Shown here: piece by piece, positions 1 through 8,135 of the stretch
Layout: the number at the start of each line of letters is the position of its first letter
How positions within the stretch are numbered: position 1 is the first letter of the stretch
Assembly (NCBI RefSeq): GCF_014207955.1
Contig: NZ_JACHLK010000006.1
Location: forward strand, 310,001-374,000
Reading direction: 5' to 3'
From: Acidovorax soli
Lineage (GTDB): Bacteria; Pseudomonadota; Gammaproteobacteria; Burkholderiales; Burkholderiaceae_C
DNA length: 64,000 bases
Translations under genes and position numbers: made by a program
The notes under the pieces: generated by a model
What the model was told of the DNA's origin: nothing
The model's input: the letters and a program-made list of their open reading frames with translations, nothing else
The model's database searches: none

Positions 1-790
1 TCTGCAGCCGGCCCTCGGCCACCGCGTCGGCCACCAGCCAGGCGGGCAGGCGTGCCAGACCCACGCCCTGCACAGCCGCCATGGCGGCAACCTCCAGGCT
101 GTTGCAGCTGAAGTGAAAGCGCGAGGGCGCGATGAAATCGACCACGCGCCCCGCTGCACCGTGGAACTGCCAGGGGTGCGGCCCGGTCTCGCGCGCATAG
201 CCGACAAAGCTGTGCGCCCCCGGTTCGGCGAGCAGTGCCTGCATGTCGGCCGGACGCCCATGCGCGGCCAGGTAGGCCGGCGAGGCGTACACGCCCATCC
301 ACTGGTGGCCGAGCAGCCGCGCCGCGAGCACCGCGCTGTCGCCCAGCGGGCCGCTGCGCACGGCCAGGTCGATGCCCTCTTCGATGAGGTCGATGCGCCG
401 GTCGCTGAACGCCAGCTCGAAGGCCAGCTCGGGGTGGCGCTGGCCCAGCTCCATGAGCAGCGGCGCCAGGCGCACGCGGCCGATCAGCTCGGGCGCGGTG
501 ATGCGCACGCGCCCGCTGGGCACGAGGCGCCCGGCTTCGAGCGCGGCGTCGGCGGCATCGAGCTCATCGAGCGCACGGCGGCAGCGCTCGTAGTAGGCCT
601 GGCCGTTCTCGGTCAGGCTCTGGCTGCGCGTGGTGCGCTGGAACAGCCGGGTGCCCAGGCGCTCTTCGAGCCGCGCCACGCTCTTGCCCACGGCCGAGCG
701 CGTGCGCTGCAGGCGCTGCGCGGCCAGCGCGAAATTGCCGGCCTCGACGGCCGCGACAAAGGCTTCGATGCCTGCGAGGCGTTCGCTCAT
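1..790 (-). CDS. LysR-family transcriptional regulator, 3' end cut by window edge
   Basis: DNA-binding regulator of the LysR type. The N-terminus carries the winged helix-turn-helix (about residues 1-60, with motifs FVAAVEAGNFALAAQRL and RLEERLGTRLFQRTTRS), followed by a periplasmic-binding-like effector domain starting near residue 90 (SGRVRITAPELIGR). The ATG at 788-790 is the natural start because it gives the standard MSERLAGIEAFVAAVE opening. The gene runs off the left edge, so roughly the last 35-40 residues of a normal 300-residue protein are missing. It is divergent from the oxidoreductase at 893, and a perfect inverted repeat lies between them, so autoregulation plus control of that neighbour is the likely arrangement (inference). 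The effector is unknown. Confidence 0.93.
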   Translation of the reverse strand, partial: MSERLAGIEAFVAAVEAGNFALAAQRLQRTRSAVGKSVARLEERLGTRLFQRTTRSQSLTENGQAYYERCRRALDELDAADAALEAGRLVPSGRVRITAPELIGRVRLAPLLMELGQRHPELAFELAFSDRRIDLIEEGIDLAVRSGPLGDSAVLAARLLGHQWMGVYASPAYLAAHGRPADMQALLAEPGAHSFVGYARETGPHPWQFHGAAGRVVDFIAPSRFHFSCNSLEVAAMAAVQGVGLARLPAWLVADAVAEGRLQ

Positions 791-805
791 TGGTTCTTTT
801 CAGTC

Positions 806-827
806 GCCATTTATGGGAGGAAATGGC
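806..827. promoter_or_regulatory. Dyad between divergent LysR and MDR genes, candidate LysR operator
   Basis: Perfect inverted repeat GCCATTT (806-812) and AAATGGC (821-827) with an 8-base spacer, in the 102-base gap between the divergent starts. ATTT and AAAT half-sites within an interrupted dyad fit the general T-N11-A LysR box pattern. Assignment to this LysR protein is inference from position. Confidence 0.5.
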
Positions 828-892
828 TTCACTGCAGAGTGGATAGAGCCAATAGCATGGCCCATCTTTTCACGAACCGCAAGGAACCCGAC

Positions 893-1903
893 ATGTCCGC
901 CCCCCTTCTTTCCCGCCGCTGGCAGATCACCGGCTTTGGCCGCCAGCACCTGCAAAGCGCCGAGGTGCCCGTGCCCCAGCCCGGCCCCGGCCAGATCCTG
1001 GTGCGCGTGGAAGCCGCCTCGCTCAACTACCGCGACCTGATGCTGACCGACAACGCCTATGGCTGGACGCCGCCACTGCCCTTTGTGCCCGGCTCCGACC
1101 TCGCGGGCACGGTGCAGGCCGTGGGCGAGGGCGTGACCCGCTGGCACGGCGGCGAGCGCGTGGTCAGCAGCTTCATGGCGGGCTGGATCGACGGCGTAAT
1201 GCCGCCCGAGGCCTTCGCATTGGGCGGCCCCGGCCCCGGCACGCTGGCCTCGCATGTGCTGCTCGATGCCCAATGGGCCGTGGCCGCGCCCCGCACACTC
1301 GACGCAGCCCAGGCCAGCACCCTGCCCTGCGCCGCGCTCACGGCCTGGTTCGCGCTGGCCGAACAGGGCGTGCTGCGCGCGGGCCAGACGGTGCTGATCC
1401 ACGGCACGGGCGGTGTGGCGCTGTTCGGCCTGCAGTTCGCGCGCATGCACGGGGCCCAGGCCATCGTGGTATCGGGCGCACAGGACAAGCGCGAACGGGC
1501 CCTGGCACTGGGCGCCAGCCATGTGCTGGCACGCGACGCCGACTGGCCCGCCGCGGTGCGCGAGCTCACGGGGGGGCGCGGCGCCGACCAGGTGCTGGAG
1601 ACCGTGGGCGGCGCCAACCTGGGGCGTTCGCTGGAGGCGCTGGCGCAAGGCGGCCGGCTGTCGGTGATCGGCGTGCTCGCGGGCGGGGAGATCCGCGGAT
1701 CGGCCTACGACACCATCCGCAGCCGCGCGACCCTGCAGGGCCTGAGCGTGGGCCACCGGCGCGCGCTGGAGGATATGGTGCGCGCCATCGACGTGAATGC
1801 CCTGGCGCCGGTGATCGCCGCCGAGTACGCCTTCGACCAGGTGCCCGAGGCCTTTGCGCACCTGGAGCGCGGTGCCTTCGGCAAGGTGGTGGTACGGTTC
1901 TGA
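893..1903 (+). CDS. Zinc-free MDR-superfamily NAD(P)-dependent alcohol dehydrogenase/quinone oxidoreductase
   Basis: 336-residue medium-chain dehydrogenase/reductase. The N-terminal GroES-like half has SLNYRDLM and VPGSDLAGTV; the Rossmann half has IHGTGGVALFGLQ (about residue 165-180) and later DQVLETVGG. The position that holds the first catalytic zinc ligand (Cys) in zinc alcohol dehydrogenases is replaced (NYRDLMLTDNAYGW), so I read it as a zinc-free member that reduces quinones, enals or similar compounds with NAD(P)H. The ATG at 893 is preferred over an in-frame ATG at 857 because AAGGAA lies 7 bases upstream and the protein then begins at the usual place. It is divergent from the LysR gene and probably its target. 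Substrate unknown. Confidence 0.9.
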   Translation: MSAPLLSRRWQITGFGRQHLQSAEVPVPQPGPGQILVRVEAASLNYRDLMLTDNAYGWTPPLPFVPGSDLAGTVQAVGEGVTRWHGGERVVSSFMAGWIDGVMPPEAFALGGPGPGTLASHVLLDAQWAVAAPRTLDAAQASTLPCAALTAWFALAEQGVLRAGQTVLIHGTGGVALFGLQFARMHGAQAIVVSGAQDKRERALALGASHVLARDADWPAAVRELTGGRGADQVLETVGGANLGRSLEALAQGGRLSVIGVLAGGEIRGSAYDTIRSRATLQGLSVGHRRALEDMVRAIDVNALAPVIAAEYAFDQVPEAFAHLERGAFGKVVVRF

Positions 1904-1925
1904 GGGCAGCGCGGTGGGTACGCGC

Positions 1926-2429
1926 CTACCGCGTGCAGTGCATCAGCAGCGCGGGCCCGTCCGGCGTCACGACCTCGCGCACGGGGTGAAAACCCGCATA
2001 GGTATAGCAGCGGATGGCGCGCGCATTGTCCGGGCGCGGGTCGGTCTGCACCAGGGTCACGGCCGGGTCGGCCAGCAGTTGCTGAACAAAGGCCCGCACC
2101 ATGGCACGGCCCATGCCCTGGTTCAACTGGTCGGCATGGGCAAGGAACTGGTCGATGCCGCGCACCCCGGGGTCGGTCACGTCCTCCCACCAGCCACCGC
2201 CCGAGCCCATCGCGGTATAGGACTGGATGAAGCCGATGGGCGCTCCGCCAAGCGAGGCGATATAGGCCAGCGTGGCGCCCGGGGTGCCCTGGTCGGCCAC
2301 CAGGTCCGCATGCAACTCCTCGACACTCTCGGCCGGCCCCCACCACTGCGCCACATGGGGCCGCAGCAGCCAACCGCGCAGCAAGGGCAGGTCCTGCGCG
2401 CGCAGCAGATCAAAGCGAAAGCCGGTCAC
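1926..2429 (-). CDS. GNAT acetyltransferase resembling aminoglycoside N6'-acetyltransferases
   Basis: 167-residue Gcn5-type N-acetyltransferase. The order of motifs (PHVAQWWG near residue 27, AYIASLGGAPIGFIQ, the acetyl-CoA loop LNQGMGRAMVRAF, then TDPRPDNARAIRCYTYAGF) is that of the AAC(6')/AacA4-like branch, which also contains siderophore-type acetyltransferases. The GTG at 2427-2429 is chosen because GGGAG lies just upstream and the protein then opens in register with the family; a longer reading would enter the LysE-family gene. It follows that gene by 14 bases, so the two are probably co-transcribed. Real aminoglycoside resistance is not implied by the sequence alone. Confidence 0.82.
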   Translation of the reverse strand: MTGFRFDLLRAQDLPLLRGWLLRPHVAQWWGPAESVEELHADLVADQGTPGATLAYIASLGGAPIGFIQSYTAMGSGGGWWEDVTDPGVRGIDQFLAHADQLNQGMGRAMVRAFVQQLLADPAVTLVQTDPRPDNARAIRCYTYAGFHPVREVVTPDGPALLMHCTR

Positions 2430-2443
2430 TGCACTCCCTGCGC

Positions 2444-3070
2444 TCAGGCCGGCCGCCGGGCCATCAGCGCCCACAGGCCAGCAGCCCCCAGCAGCGAGCC
2501 CCCAGCCAGGTTGAAGCGGCGCTGCGCGCGCGGCGAAGCCAGCAGCCGGCTGGCCGAGCCGGCGAACACCGCATAGGCCGTGGCATTGAGCGCGGCCAGC
2601 GTGACGAAGGTGGCAGCCAATATCCACATCTGCTGCGCGATGGGGGCGCCCGGGCGGATGAACTGCGGCATAAAGGCCACGAAGAACACAATGCCCTTGG
2701 GGTTGAGCGCCGTGACCAGGTAGGTGTTGGCGAACAGCTTCCAGCGCGAGCCCGGGGCCTTGGGTGCGGTGATCTCCGCCACGCCCACGCCGGCGCGCAG
2801 CATCTTGAACGCCAGGTAGAGCAGGTACAGGCCGCCGGCCCACTTGATGACCGTGAACCAGAAGGCCGACGTGGCCAGCAGCGTGCCCAGGCCCAGCAGC
2901 GACACCGCGAGCGCCGTCGAGTCACCGAGCGCCACGGCCGCGACCAGCGGCACATTGGCGCGGCGGCCATGGGCCATGGAATAGCTGATCACCGTGAGGA
3001 TGGTGGGGCCGGGAATGACGAGCATCACCGCGCAGGCGGCGACAAAGGCGAACCAGATTTCGAGGGACAT
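2444..3070 (-). CDS. LysE/RhtB-family amino-acid exporter
   Basis: 208-residue inner-membrane protein with about six hydrophobic segments. Family signatures are visible: VIPGPTILTVI in the first segment, LGDSTALAVSLLGLG in the second, YLLYLAFKMLR and TALNPKGIVFFVAFMPQF in the middle. The family exports amino acids, homoserine lactone and related solutes by proton antiport. The start at 3070 (MSLEIWFAF) has GGAG eight bases upstream; an upstream in-frame ATG would add eight unusual residues. It is followed at 14 bases by the GNAT gene, a pairing that suggests detoxification or efflux of an amine or amino acid (inference). Confidence 0.92.
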   Translation of the reverse strand: MSLEIWFAFVAACAVMLVIPGPTILTVISYSMAHGRRANVPLVAAVALGDSTALAVSLLGLGTLLATSAFWFTVIKWAGGLYLLYLAFKMLRAGVGVAEITAPKAPGSRWKLFANTYLVTALNPKGIVFFVAFMPQFIRPGAPIAQQMWILAATFVTLAALNATAYAVFAGSASRLLASPRAQRRFNLAGGSLLGAAGLWALMARRPA

Positions 3071-3170
3071 GGAAGGTGCTCCTGCGCGGGGCAAGGGCCC
3101 GCAGCCCGCCAGTATGTCAAAACCAGCCGCTGTGCGCAGGACCCTCCGACGGCGTCCCCCGCCACCGCGT

Positions 3171-3632
3171 TTAGTAGCCCGCTGGGATGTCCGGCTCGAC
3201 CAGCTGGAGCAACAGGGTCAGCGACTCCTGCCAGCCCAGGTAGCAGGACTCGGCAGGGATCACGGCGGGGATGCCTTCCTGCACCACGCTCATCTCGGTG
3301 CCGCAGGACACGGGGGTCAGCGTGACGGTGGTGGTCATCTCGCCGGGCAGGTTGGCATCGTCGAAGCGTGCGCTGTAGCGCAGGCGCTCGCCGGGCACCA
3401 GCTCCAGGTAGGTGCCACCAAACGAATGGCTGCCGCCCGCGCCATGGTTGGTGAAGGACATGCGGTAGGCGCCACCGACACGGGCGTCAAGCGCATGCAC
3501 CTCGGCCGTGAAGCCGTGCGGCGGCAGCCACTTGACCAGCGCCTGCGGCGTGAGGAAGGCGCGGTAGATGCGGTCGGGCGTGGAACGGATCACGCGGTGG
3601 AGACGGACGGTGCCGGTGGTAGCAGTGCTCAT
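3171..3632 (-). CDS. SRPBCC/AHSA1-domain protein
   Basis: 153-residue START-like (AHSA1, Aha1 C-terminal-like) protein. It opens with RVIRSTPDRIYRAFLTPQAL and continues with KWLPPHGF, then the sheet typical of the fold (GGAYRMSF, GTYLELVPGERLRYSARF, TTTVTLTPVSCGTEMSVVQEG) and ends in the long C-terminal helix GWQESLTLLLQLVE. The family binds small hydrophobic ligands; no catalytic role can be assigned. The flanks (3071-3170 and 3633-3727) show no clear gene. Confidence 0.88.
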   Translation of the reverse strand: MSTATTGTVRLHRVIRSTPDRIYRAFLTPQALVKWLPPHGFTAEVHALDARVGGAYRMSFTNHGAGGSHSFGGTYLELVPGERLRYSARFDDANLPGEMTTTVTLTPVSCGTEMSVVQEGIPAVIPAESCYLGWQESLTLLLQLVEPDIPAGY

Positions 3633-3727
3633 GGTGGGATGCCTGTGAAGAAGCAGAGGACGGCCCTCTGGTAACTACGACGTGCGACCATGGCCCAGAT
3701 CGACACCGAGCACCCCAGGGTAATCCC

Positions 3728-4069
3728 TTATTTTTCGGAATCGCTGCGCGAAAGGTCTACCAGCAGGTCCAGCCGCCGCACGGCCTTCCAGGTCTCGCGC
3801 TTGAAGGCACGGTGGTAGGCGTCGATGGCGGCGGTGGAGCGCTCCGCGACGGCCTGGGCGGCCTCCTGCGAACGGGAGCGCATGTAGTAGACGAGAAAGT
3901 CGCCCTCGGCGCCTGCATCGAGGAAAACCGACTCCACCGTCACCCCCTCGGCAGCCAGGGTGGCCAGGGCGTCTTCCCTGTGGCTGCGCAGGTGCTCCGC
4001 CCATTCGCGCACCCGGGGCAGGGAACCAGGCTCCAGCAGGATGCGGGCGCAGACGACTTCTTCGGGCAT
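3728..4069 (-). CDS. DUF6176-like small protein
   Basis: 113-residue soluble protein without signal peptide. The pattern of an initial strand (VVCARILLEPGS), a helix (REWAEHLRSHREDALATLAAEG), two strands (VTVESVFLDAG, DFLVYYMRS) and a C-terminal helical part (YHRAFKRETWKAV) resembles DUF6176, a dimeric ferredoxin-like fold with no established function. The ATG at 4069 is the only sensible start. It stands alone between the SRPBCC gene and the binding-protein gene. Confidence 0.7.
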   Translation of the reverse strand: MPEEVVCARILLEPGSLPRVREWAEHLRSHREDALATLAAEGVTVESVFLDAGAEGDFLVYYMRSRSQEAAQAVAERSTAAIDAYHRAFKRETWKAVRRLDLLVDLSRSDSEK

Positions 4070-4172
4070 AGGGGCAAACAGGCGGGCGCCATGAAAAAAG
4101 GGCCACTATCGCCCGAGCATCTGGCGATGGCAACCCTTTGGCAGAGGGGCGGATAGCCCCGGCGGATACCGC

Positions 4173-5156
4173 TCAATCCAGCTTGACGCCAGCTGCCTTG
4201 ATGATCTCGCCCCAGCGCTTGGACTCGGCACGGGCCATGGTGCGGAACTGCTCGGGCGTGCCGGGCAGGGGCTCCATGCCGAAGTCGCTCATGCGCTTGA
4301 GCACGGCAGGGTTGGCCAGCGCCTTGTTGAGGTCGCCGTTCAGGCGCGCCGTGATGGCGGCCGGCAGACCCGCGGGGCCGAGGATGCCCTGGAAGGCATA
4401 GACCTCGGTGTTGGGCACGCCGGCCTCGGCCAGGGTGGGTACATCGGGCAGGGCCGAGACGCGCTTGGCCGAGCCGATGGCCAAGGCACGCACCTTGCCG
4501 CTGGTGATGACCGGCAGTCCTGCCGCCAGGTCCAGGAACATGCAGGGCACCTGGCCGCCCATCACATCCTGCAGCGCAGGCGCAGCGCCGCGGTAGGGGA
4601 TGTGCGTGAGGAAGGTCTTGGTGCGGTTCTTGAACATCTCCATCGCCAGGTGGTGCGGCGAGCCGTTGCCGGGCGAGGCGTAGTTGAGCTTGCCGGGGTT
4701 GGCCCGCGCATAGGCCAGGAATTCCTTGAGCGTCTTGGCCTCGAAGGACGGGTGCACCACCAGCGCCAGCGGGAAACGGCTGATGCCGCCCAGATAGGTG
4801 AAGTCTTTCTCGGGGTTGAACGGCAGCTTGGTGAACAGGTGCTCGTTGAAGGCCAGCACGGCGTTGTCGGCCGACATGAAGGTGTTGCCATCGGGCTTGG
4901 CCGTGGCCACGAGCTGGGCGCCGATGTTGGTGGCCGCGCCGGGGCGGTTGTCCACCACGATCTGCTGGCCCAGGGTCTGGCGCATGGCCTCGGCCACGGT
5001 GCGGGCCAGCACGTCGGTGCCGCCGCCGGCCGGGTAGGGCACCACCCAGCGCAGGGGCTGGTCGGGCCAAGTGGCCTGGGCCTGGGCCCAGGGGGCGGCA
5101 GCAGAAGCACCGGCGGCCGCCAGGGCGGAAAGAACAGTACGGCGTTGCAGGGTCAT
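4173..5156 (-). CDS. Bug-family tripartite tricarboxylate transporter substrate-binding protein
   Basis: 327-residue periplasmic binding protein of the Bug/TctC type, abundant in Burkholderiales. An N-terminal twin-arginine-like signal is visible (MTLQRRTVLSALAAAGAS, cleavage near AQA-Q about residue 27). Family motifs follow: VVPYPAGGGTDVLARTVAE, VVDNRPGAATNIGAQ, HIPYRGAAPALQDVMGG, DVPTLAEAGVP. These proteins bind carboxylates or other anionic metabolites; the TctA/TctB membrane subunits are not in the window. It is downstream of the TraB-like and fumarylacetoacetase-like genes on the same strand, so a link to aromatic or amino-acid-derived acids is plausible (inference). Confidence 0.94.
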   Translation of the reverse strand: MTLQRRTVLSALAAAGASAAAPWAQAQATWPDQPLRWVVPYPAGGGTDVLARTVAEAMRQTLGQQIVVDNRPGAATNIGAQLVATAKPDGNTFMSADNAVLAFNEHLFTKLPFNPEKDFTYLGGISRFPLALVVHPSFEAKTLKEFLAYARANPGKLNYASPGNGSPHHLAMEMFKNRTKTFLTHIPYRGAAPALQDVMGGQVPCMFLDLAAGLPVITSGKVRALAIGSAKRVSALPDVPTLAEAGVPNTEVYAFQGILGPAGLPAAITARLNGDLNKALANPAVLKRMSDFGMEPLPGTPEQFRTMARAESKRWGEIIKAAGVKLD

Positions 5157-5204
5157 GGTTGTCTCCGTGATGTGAAAAAAGCGAGGAATCGGGTGGCCGG
5201 CGGG

Positions 5205-6227
5205 CTAGCGCTGCGCCTTGGGCGCCGGGCCCTGGCGCGTGCCCGGCGGCGCATGCGGCACGCGCGTGACGCGAAAGCCCTTGGCGGCCATCAAGGCGGG
5301 CAGGCCCTCGGCGCCCACCATGTGCAGCACGCCCACCGCAGCGAACACCGCATGGCCGGCTGCGTGCTGGGCGGCGATGCCATCGGCCAGCGCAGGGTTG
5401 CGGCCTTGCACGATGCGGGCGTAGTCGGCGCGGTCTTCGGCGGTCTTGAGGCAATCGCACCAGTCGCCATAGTCGCGCAGGGTGTCGAGTTGCCCTTCGG
5501 CCCAGGCCCGTGTGAGGGTGGTGATGATGGTGCGCGCCTGGCCGCCTTCGAGCTGGCGCAGACCCTCTTCCAGCGTGCGGGCGACCTTAGCCGGGTCGTC
5601 CGAGACCAGCAGCGCGATCTGCGCCTCGGCGGATTCCAGCGAGACCACCTTCTTGTCCATGGCGCGCGCCAGGCCTGCGAGGAACAGGTCGATGCCATAG
5701 GCCGGGTCGATCCCCACCGTGCGCGCCGCCAGCCCGACCAGTGACATGAGCTGGATCTCGGGCCGCAGGCGCACCAGGCCCGCATCGGCACACAGGGCTT
5801 CGCGCTGCGCGCGCAGGCGCCGTGCCAGAGATTCGGGCAGCGGGGGTGTCTGGGGCCCGGGCAGCACGGCGGTGGCCAGCCCGCCGGCCACCGCCGGGTC
5901 CATCAGGTCCACTTCGAGCGCGATGCGGTCGGCACGGCGCAAAGCCTCGCGCACCGACGGCCCGGGCAGCACCCAGCCGCGCTCGGCGGCGTGGATGGTG
6001 CCGTAGAGCCAGCTGGTGCGGCCGTCCTTCTCGATGCGCCAGAGCAGGCCGCGGTCACGGTCGTCGCGCCGGGCCGCCTCGGCATCGGCGGGGCCAATGG
6101 GTGTGGCGGCGGGCGGGCAGGCGCGGGCCGGTTCCGCTGGGGCCTGGGCTTGCACCGCCCAGGCGGGCAGCAGCAGGGCCAACCAGGCCGCGCCGGCACG
6201 CAGGCGCTGCGTCAGGCCCCAGGGCAT
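5205..6227 (-). CDS. TraB/GumN-family (Tiki-like) protein
   Basis: 340-residue exported protein. The N-terminus has a signal sequence (AAWLALLLPAWAVQA). The core matches the TraB/PrgY/GumN family: LLWRIEKDGRTSWLYGTIH near residue 65 contains the G-T-x-H motif, ADRIALEVDL the conserved acidic residue, and AVFAAVGVLHMVGAEGL near the C-terminus holds the second conserved His. Eukaryotic relatives (Tiki) are metalloproteases, but bacterial functions are unproved. The start ATG (6225-6227) overlaps the stop of the preceding fumarylacetoacetase-like gene as TGATG, implying translational coupling. Its presence in a catabolic operon is not explained by the family. Confidence 0.88.
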   Translation of the reverse strand: MPWGLTQRLRAGAAWLALLLPAWAVQAQAPAEPARACPPAATPIGPADAEAARRDDRDRGLLWRIEKDGRTSWLYGTIHAAERGWVLPGPSVREALRRADRIALEVDLMDPAVAGGLATAVLPGPQTPPLPESLARRLRAQREALCADAGLVRLRPEIQLMSLVGLAARTVGIDPAYGIDLFLAGLARAMDKKVVSLESAEAQIALLVSDDPAKVARTLEEGLRQLEGGQARTIITTLTRAWAEGQLDTLRDYGDWCDCLKTAEDRADYARIVQGRNPALADGIAAQHAAGHAVFAAVGVLHMVGAEGLPALMAAKGFRVTRVPHAPPGTRQGPAPKAQR

Positions 6228-7234
6228 CAGGCCGGCTCCGTGATCGTTTGGTCGATGGCGCCGAAGATGCTCGCGCCATCCTTGCCCTTGACCTCGATGC
6301 GGATGGTGTCGCCGAACTTCATGAACTCGGTGCTGGGCTTGCCATCCTGGATGGTCTCGATGCAGCGCTTCTCGGCGATGCAGCTGTAGCCCTTGGGCCA
6401 TTCGGTGCGGCCGCCCTGCTCCACGCCCTTGTTGCTCACGGTGCCGCTGCCGATGATGGAGCCGGCGCGCACATTGCGCGTCTTGGCCACGTGGGCGATG
6501 AGCTGGCCGAAATGGAAGGTCATTTCGGGGCCGGCATCGCACATGCCGACCTTGCGGCCGTTCCAGGTGGACTGCACCACCAGGTCCAGGCGGCCGTGGT
6601 TCCAGGCGTCACCCAGTTCATCGAGCGTCACGGCCACGGGGCCGAAGGCGGTGGCCGGCTTGCTCTGGAAGAAGCCGAAGCCCTTGGCCAGCTCGGCCGG
6701 GATCAGGTTGCGCAGGCTCACGTCGTTGGCGATGGTGACCAGGCGGATGCCGTCCAGCGCCTGCTCGGGCGTGCTGCCCATCTTCACGTCGCCAGTGATC
6801 ACAGCGATCTCGGCCTCGAAATCGATGCCCATGGCCTCGCTGGGCACGACCACGTCGTCGCAGGGGCCGATGAAGTCGTCACTGCCGCCCTGGTACATCA
6901 GCGGGTCGGTGTAGAAGCTCTCTGGCACCTCGGCATTGCGCGCCTTGCGCACCAGTTCCACGTGGTTGATGTAAGCCGAGCCGTCGGCCCACTGGTAGGC
7001 GCGCGGCAGCGGGGCCATGCACTGGGCCGCATCGAACGGGAAGGCATGGCGTGCGCGGCCGGCGTTGAGCTGGTCGTACAGGTCCTGCAGCTGGGGCGAG
7101 AGGAAGCCCCAGTCATCGAGCACCTGCTGCAGCTTGCTGGCGATGCCGGTCGCATAATGGGCCGTGCCCAGGTCGCGCGAGACGACGACCAGTTGGCCGT
7201 CGCGCGAGCCGTCTTTGTAGGTGGCGAGTTTCAT
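6227..7234 (-). CDS. Fumarylacetoacetate hydrolase-family enzyme
   Basis: 335-residue FAH-superfamily protein. The C-terminal catalytic domain shows metal-binding acidic residues in DFEAEIAVITGDV, and the active-site region YQGGSDDFIGPCDDVVVPSEAMG; GSGTVSNKG is the usual glycine-rich C-terminal motif. The N-terminal part (MKLATYKDGSRDGQLVVVSRDL) is that of the short bacterial fumarylacetoacetases that cleave fumarylacetoacetate to fumarate and acetoacetate at the end of the homogentisate route, but related 3-fumarylpyruvate hydrolases look similar. The start at 7234 has AAAGGA upstream. It is divergent from the IclR regulator, which commonly controls such aromatic catabolic genes. Homogentisate dioxygenase is not in the window. 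Confidence 0.9.
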   Translation of the reverse strand: MKLATYKDGSRDGQLVVVSRDLGTAHYATGIASKLQQVLDDWGFLSPQLQDLYDQLNAGRARHAFPFDAAQCMAPLPRAYQWADGSAYINHVELVRKARNAEVPESFYTDPLMYQGGSDDFIGPCDDVVVPSEAMGIDFEAEIAVITGDVKMGSTPEQALDGIRLVTIANDVSLRNLIPAELAKGFGFFQSKPATAFGPVAVTLDELGDAWNHGRLDLVVQSTWNGRKVGMCDAGPEMTFHFGQLIAHVAKTRNVRAGSIIGSGTVSNKGVEQGGRTEWPKGYSCIAEKRCIETIQDGKPSTEFMKFGDTIRIEVKGKDGASIFGAIDQTITEPA

Positions 7235-7292
7235 GGAGGCAGGATCCTTTGTCTCTGGACGGTGCAACCCGCAGCGCAAATTACGCTTGGGT

Positions 7293-7326
7293 AAATTGAT
7301 TTAACTAAACAAAACCATCAAATTTT
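7293..7326. promoter_or_regulatory. AT-rich imperfect dyad between FAH and IclR genes
   Basis: AAATTGAT at 7293-7300 and ATCAAATTT at 7317-7325 form an inverted repeat with one unpaired base, in an island much richer in A+T than its surroundings. It sits directly before the IclR start and about 60 bases before the FAH start. Likely holds overlapping promoters and an IclR site (inference). Confidence 0.4.
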
Positions 7327-7333
7327 AGTGCAC

Positions 7334-8116
7334 ATGGACAAAGAACGTGCAGGTATCCAGTCCGTGGAGGTCGGCTTTGCCCTGCTGGAAGGACTCACGC
7401 GCGCCCGCGGGCCGCTCATGCTCAAGGACCTGGCGGCCTCGGCCGGCATGAGCGCGGCCAAGGCCCACCGCTACCTGGTGAGCTTCCAGCGCCTGGGCCT
7501 GGTCACGCAGGACAGCCGCACCGCACGCTATGACCTGGGCCCAGGGGCGCTGAAGCTCGGCCTGGCCTCGCTGGCGCGGCTCGACGCGGTGCGCCTGGCG
7601 CGCGAGCGCATGCCGGCGCTGATGGAGCAGATCGGCCACACGCTGGCGCTGGCGGTCTGGGGCAACCATGGGCCCACCATCGTGCACTGGGAGGAGTCGC
7701 CCCAGGCCGTGACCGCCAACCTGCGCCTGGGGGATGTGATGCCCCTGCTGTCTTCGGCCACGGGCCGCTGCTTTGCCGCCCACCTGGCACCCGAGGTGGC
7801 CGCACCGCTGCTCCAGGAAGAACTGGCCCGCGCCACCAAAATGCGCCGCACCGACCTGCCCACCACCATGGACGAGGTGCAGACCCTGCTGGCCGACGTG
7901 CGCGCGCGCGGCGCGGCGCGCGTGGTGGACACGCTGCTGCCCGGCATCGTGGGCTTTTGCGCGCCGGTGTTCGACGCCGATGGCCACCTGGAGCTGGGCA
8001 TCACCACGCTGGGCTCGGTCGCCACCTTCGACCCCGAATGGGGCGGCGCCATCGACACCCCGCTGCGCGCAGCCGCGGCCCAGCTCTCGCACGACCTGGG
8101 CGCAGGCGCCGCATGA
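7334..8116 (+). CDS. IclR-family transcriptional regulator
   Basis: 260-residue regulator. The N-terminal winged helix-turn-helix is seen in IQSVEVGFALLEGL, LMLKDLAASAGMSAAKAHRYL and FQRLGLVTQD; the C-terminal effector domain includes TLALAVWGNHGPTIVHWEE and LLSSATGRCFAAHL. Residues near GIVGFCAPVFDADGHL form the usual ligand pocket. An in-frame GTG at 7328 would add two residues; ATG 7334 is preferred by resemblance to family starts, and no ribosome-binding site decides it. Divergent from the fumarylacetoacetase-like gene and probably its regulator, responding to an aromatic acid or intermediate (inference). Confidence 0.92.
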   Translation: MDKERAGIQSVEVGFALLEGLTRARGPLMLKDLAASAGMSAAKAHRYLVSFQRLGLVTQDSRTARYDLGPGALKLGLASLARLDAVRLARERMPALMEQIGHTLALAVWGNHGPTIVHWEESPQAVTANLRLGDVMPLLSSATGRCFAAHLAPEVAAPLLQEELARATKMRRTDLPTTMDEVQTLLADVRARGAARVVDTLLPGIVGFCAPVFDADGHLELGITTLGSVATFDPEWGGAIDTPLRAAAAQLSHDLGAGAA

Positions 8117-8135
8117 TGCCGGGGCCATCCCGCTG

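Noticed and set aside
113..892. Upstream extension of the MDR oxidoreductase frame over the LysR gene
   Set aside because: The family start is ATG 893 with a ribosome-binding site; the extension has no domain and is antisense to a clear LysR gene.
1926..2429. Calling the GNAT gene an aminoglycoside resistance determinant
   Set aside because: The AAC(6')-like fold is shared with acetyltransferases of other function; no resistance-associated context is present.
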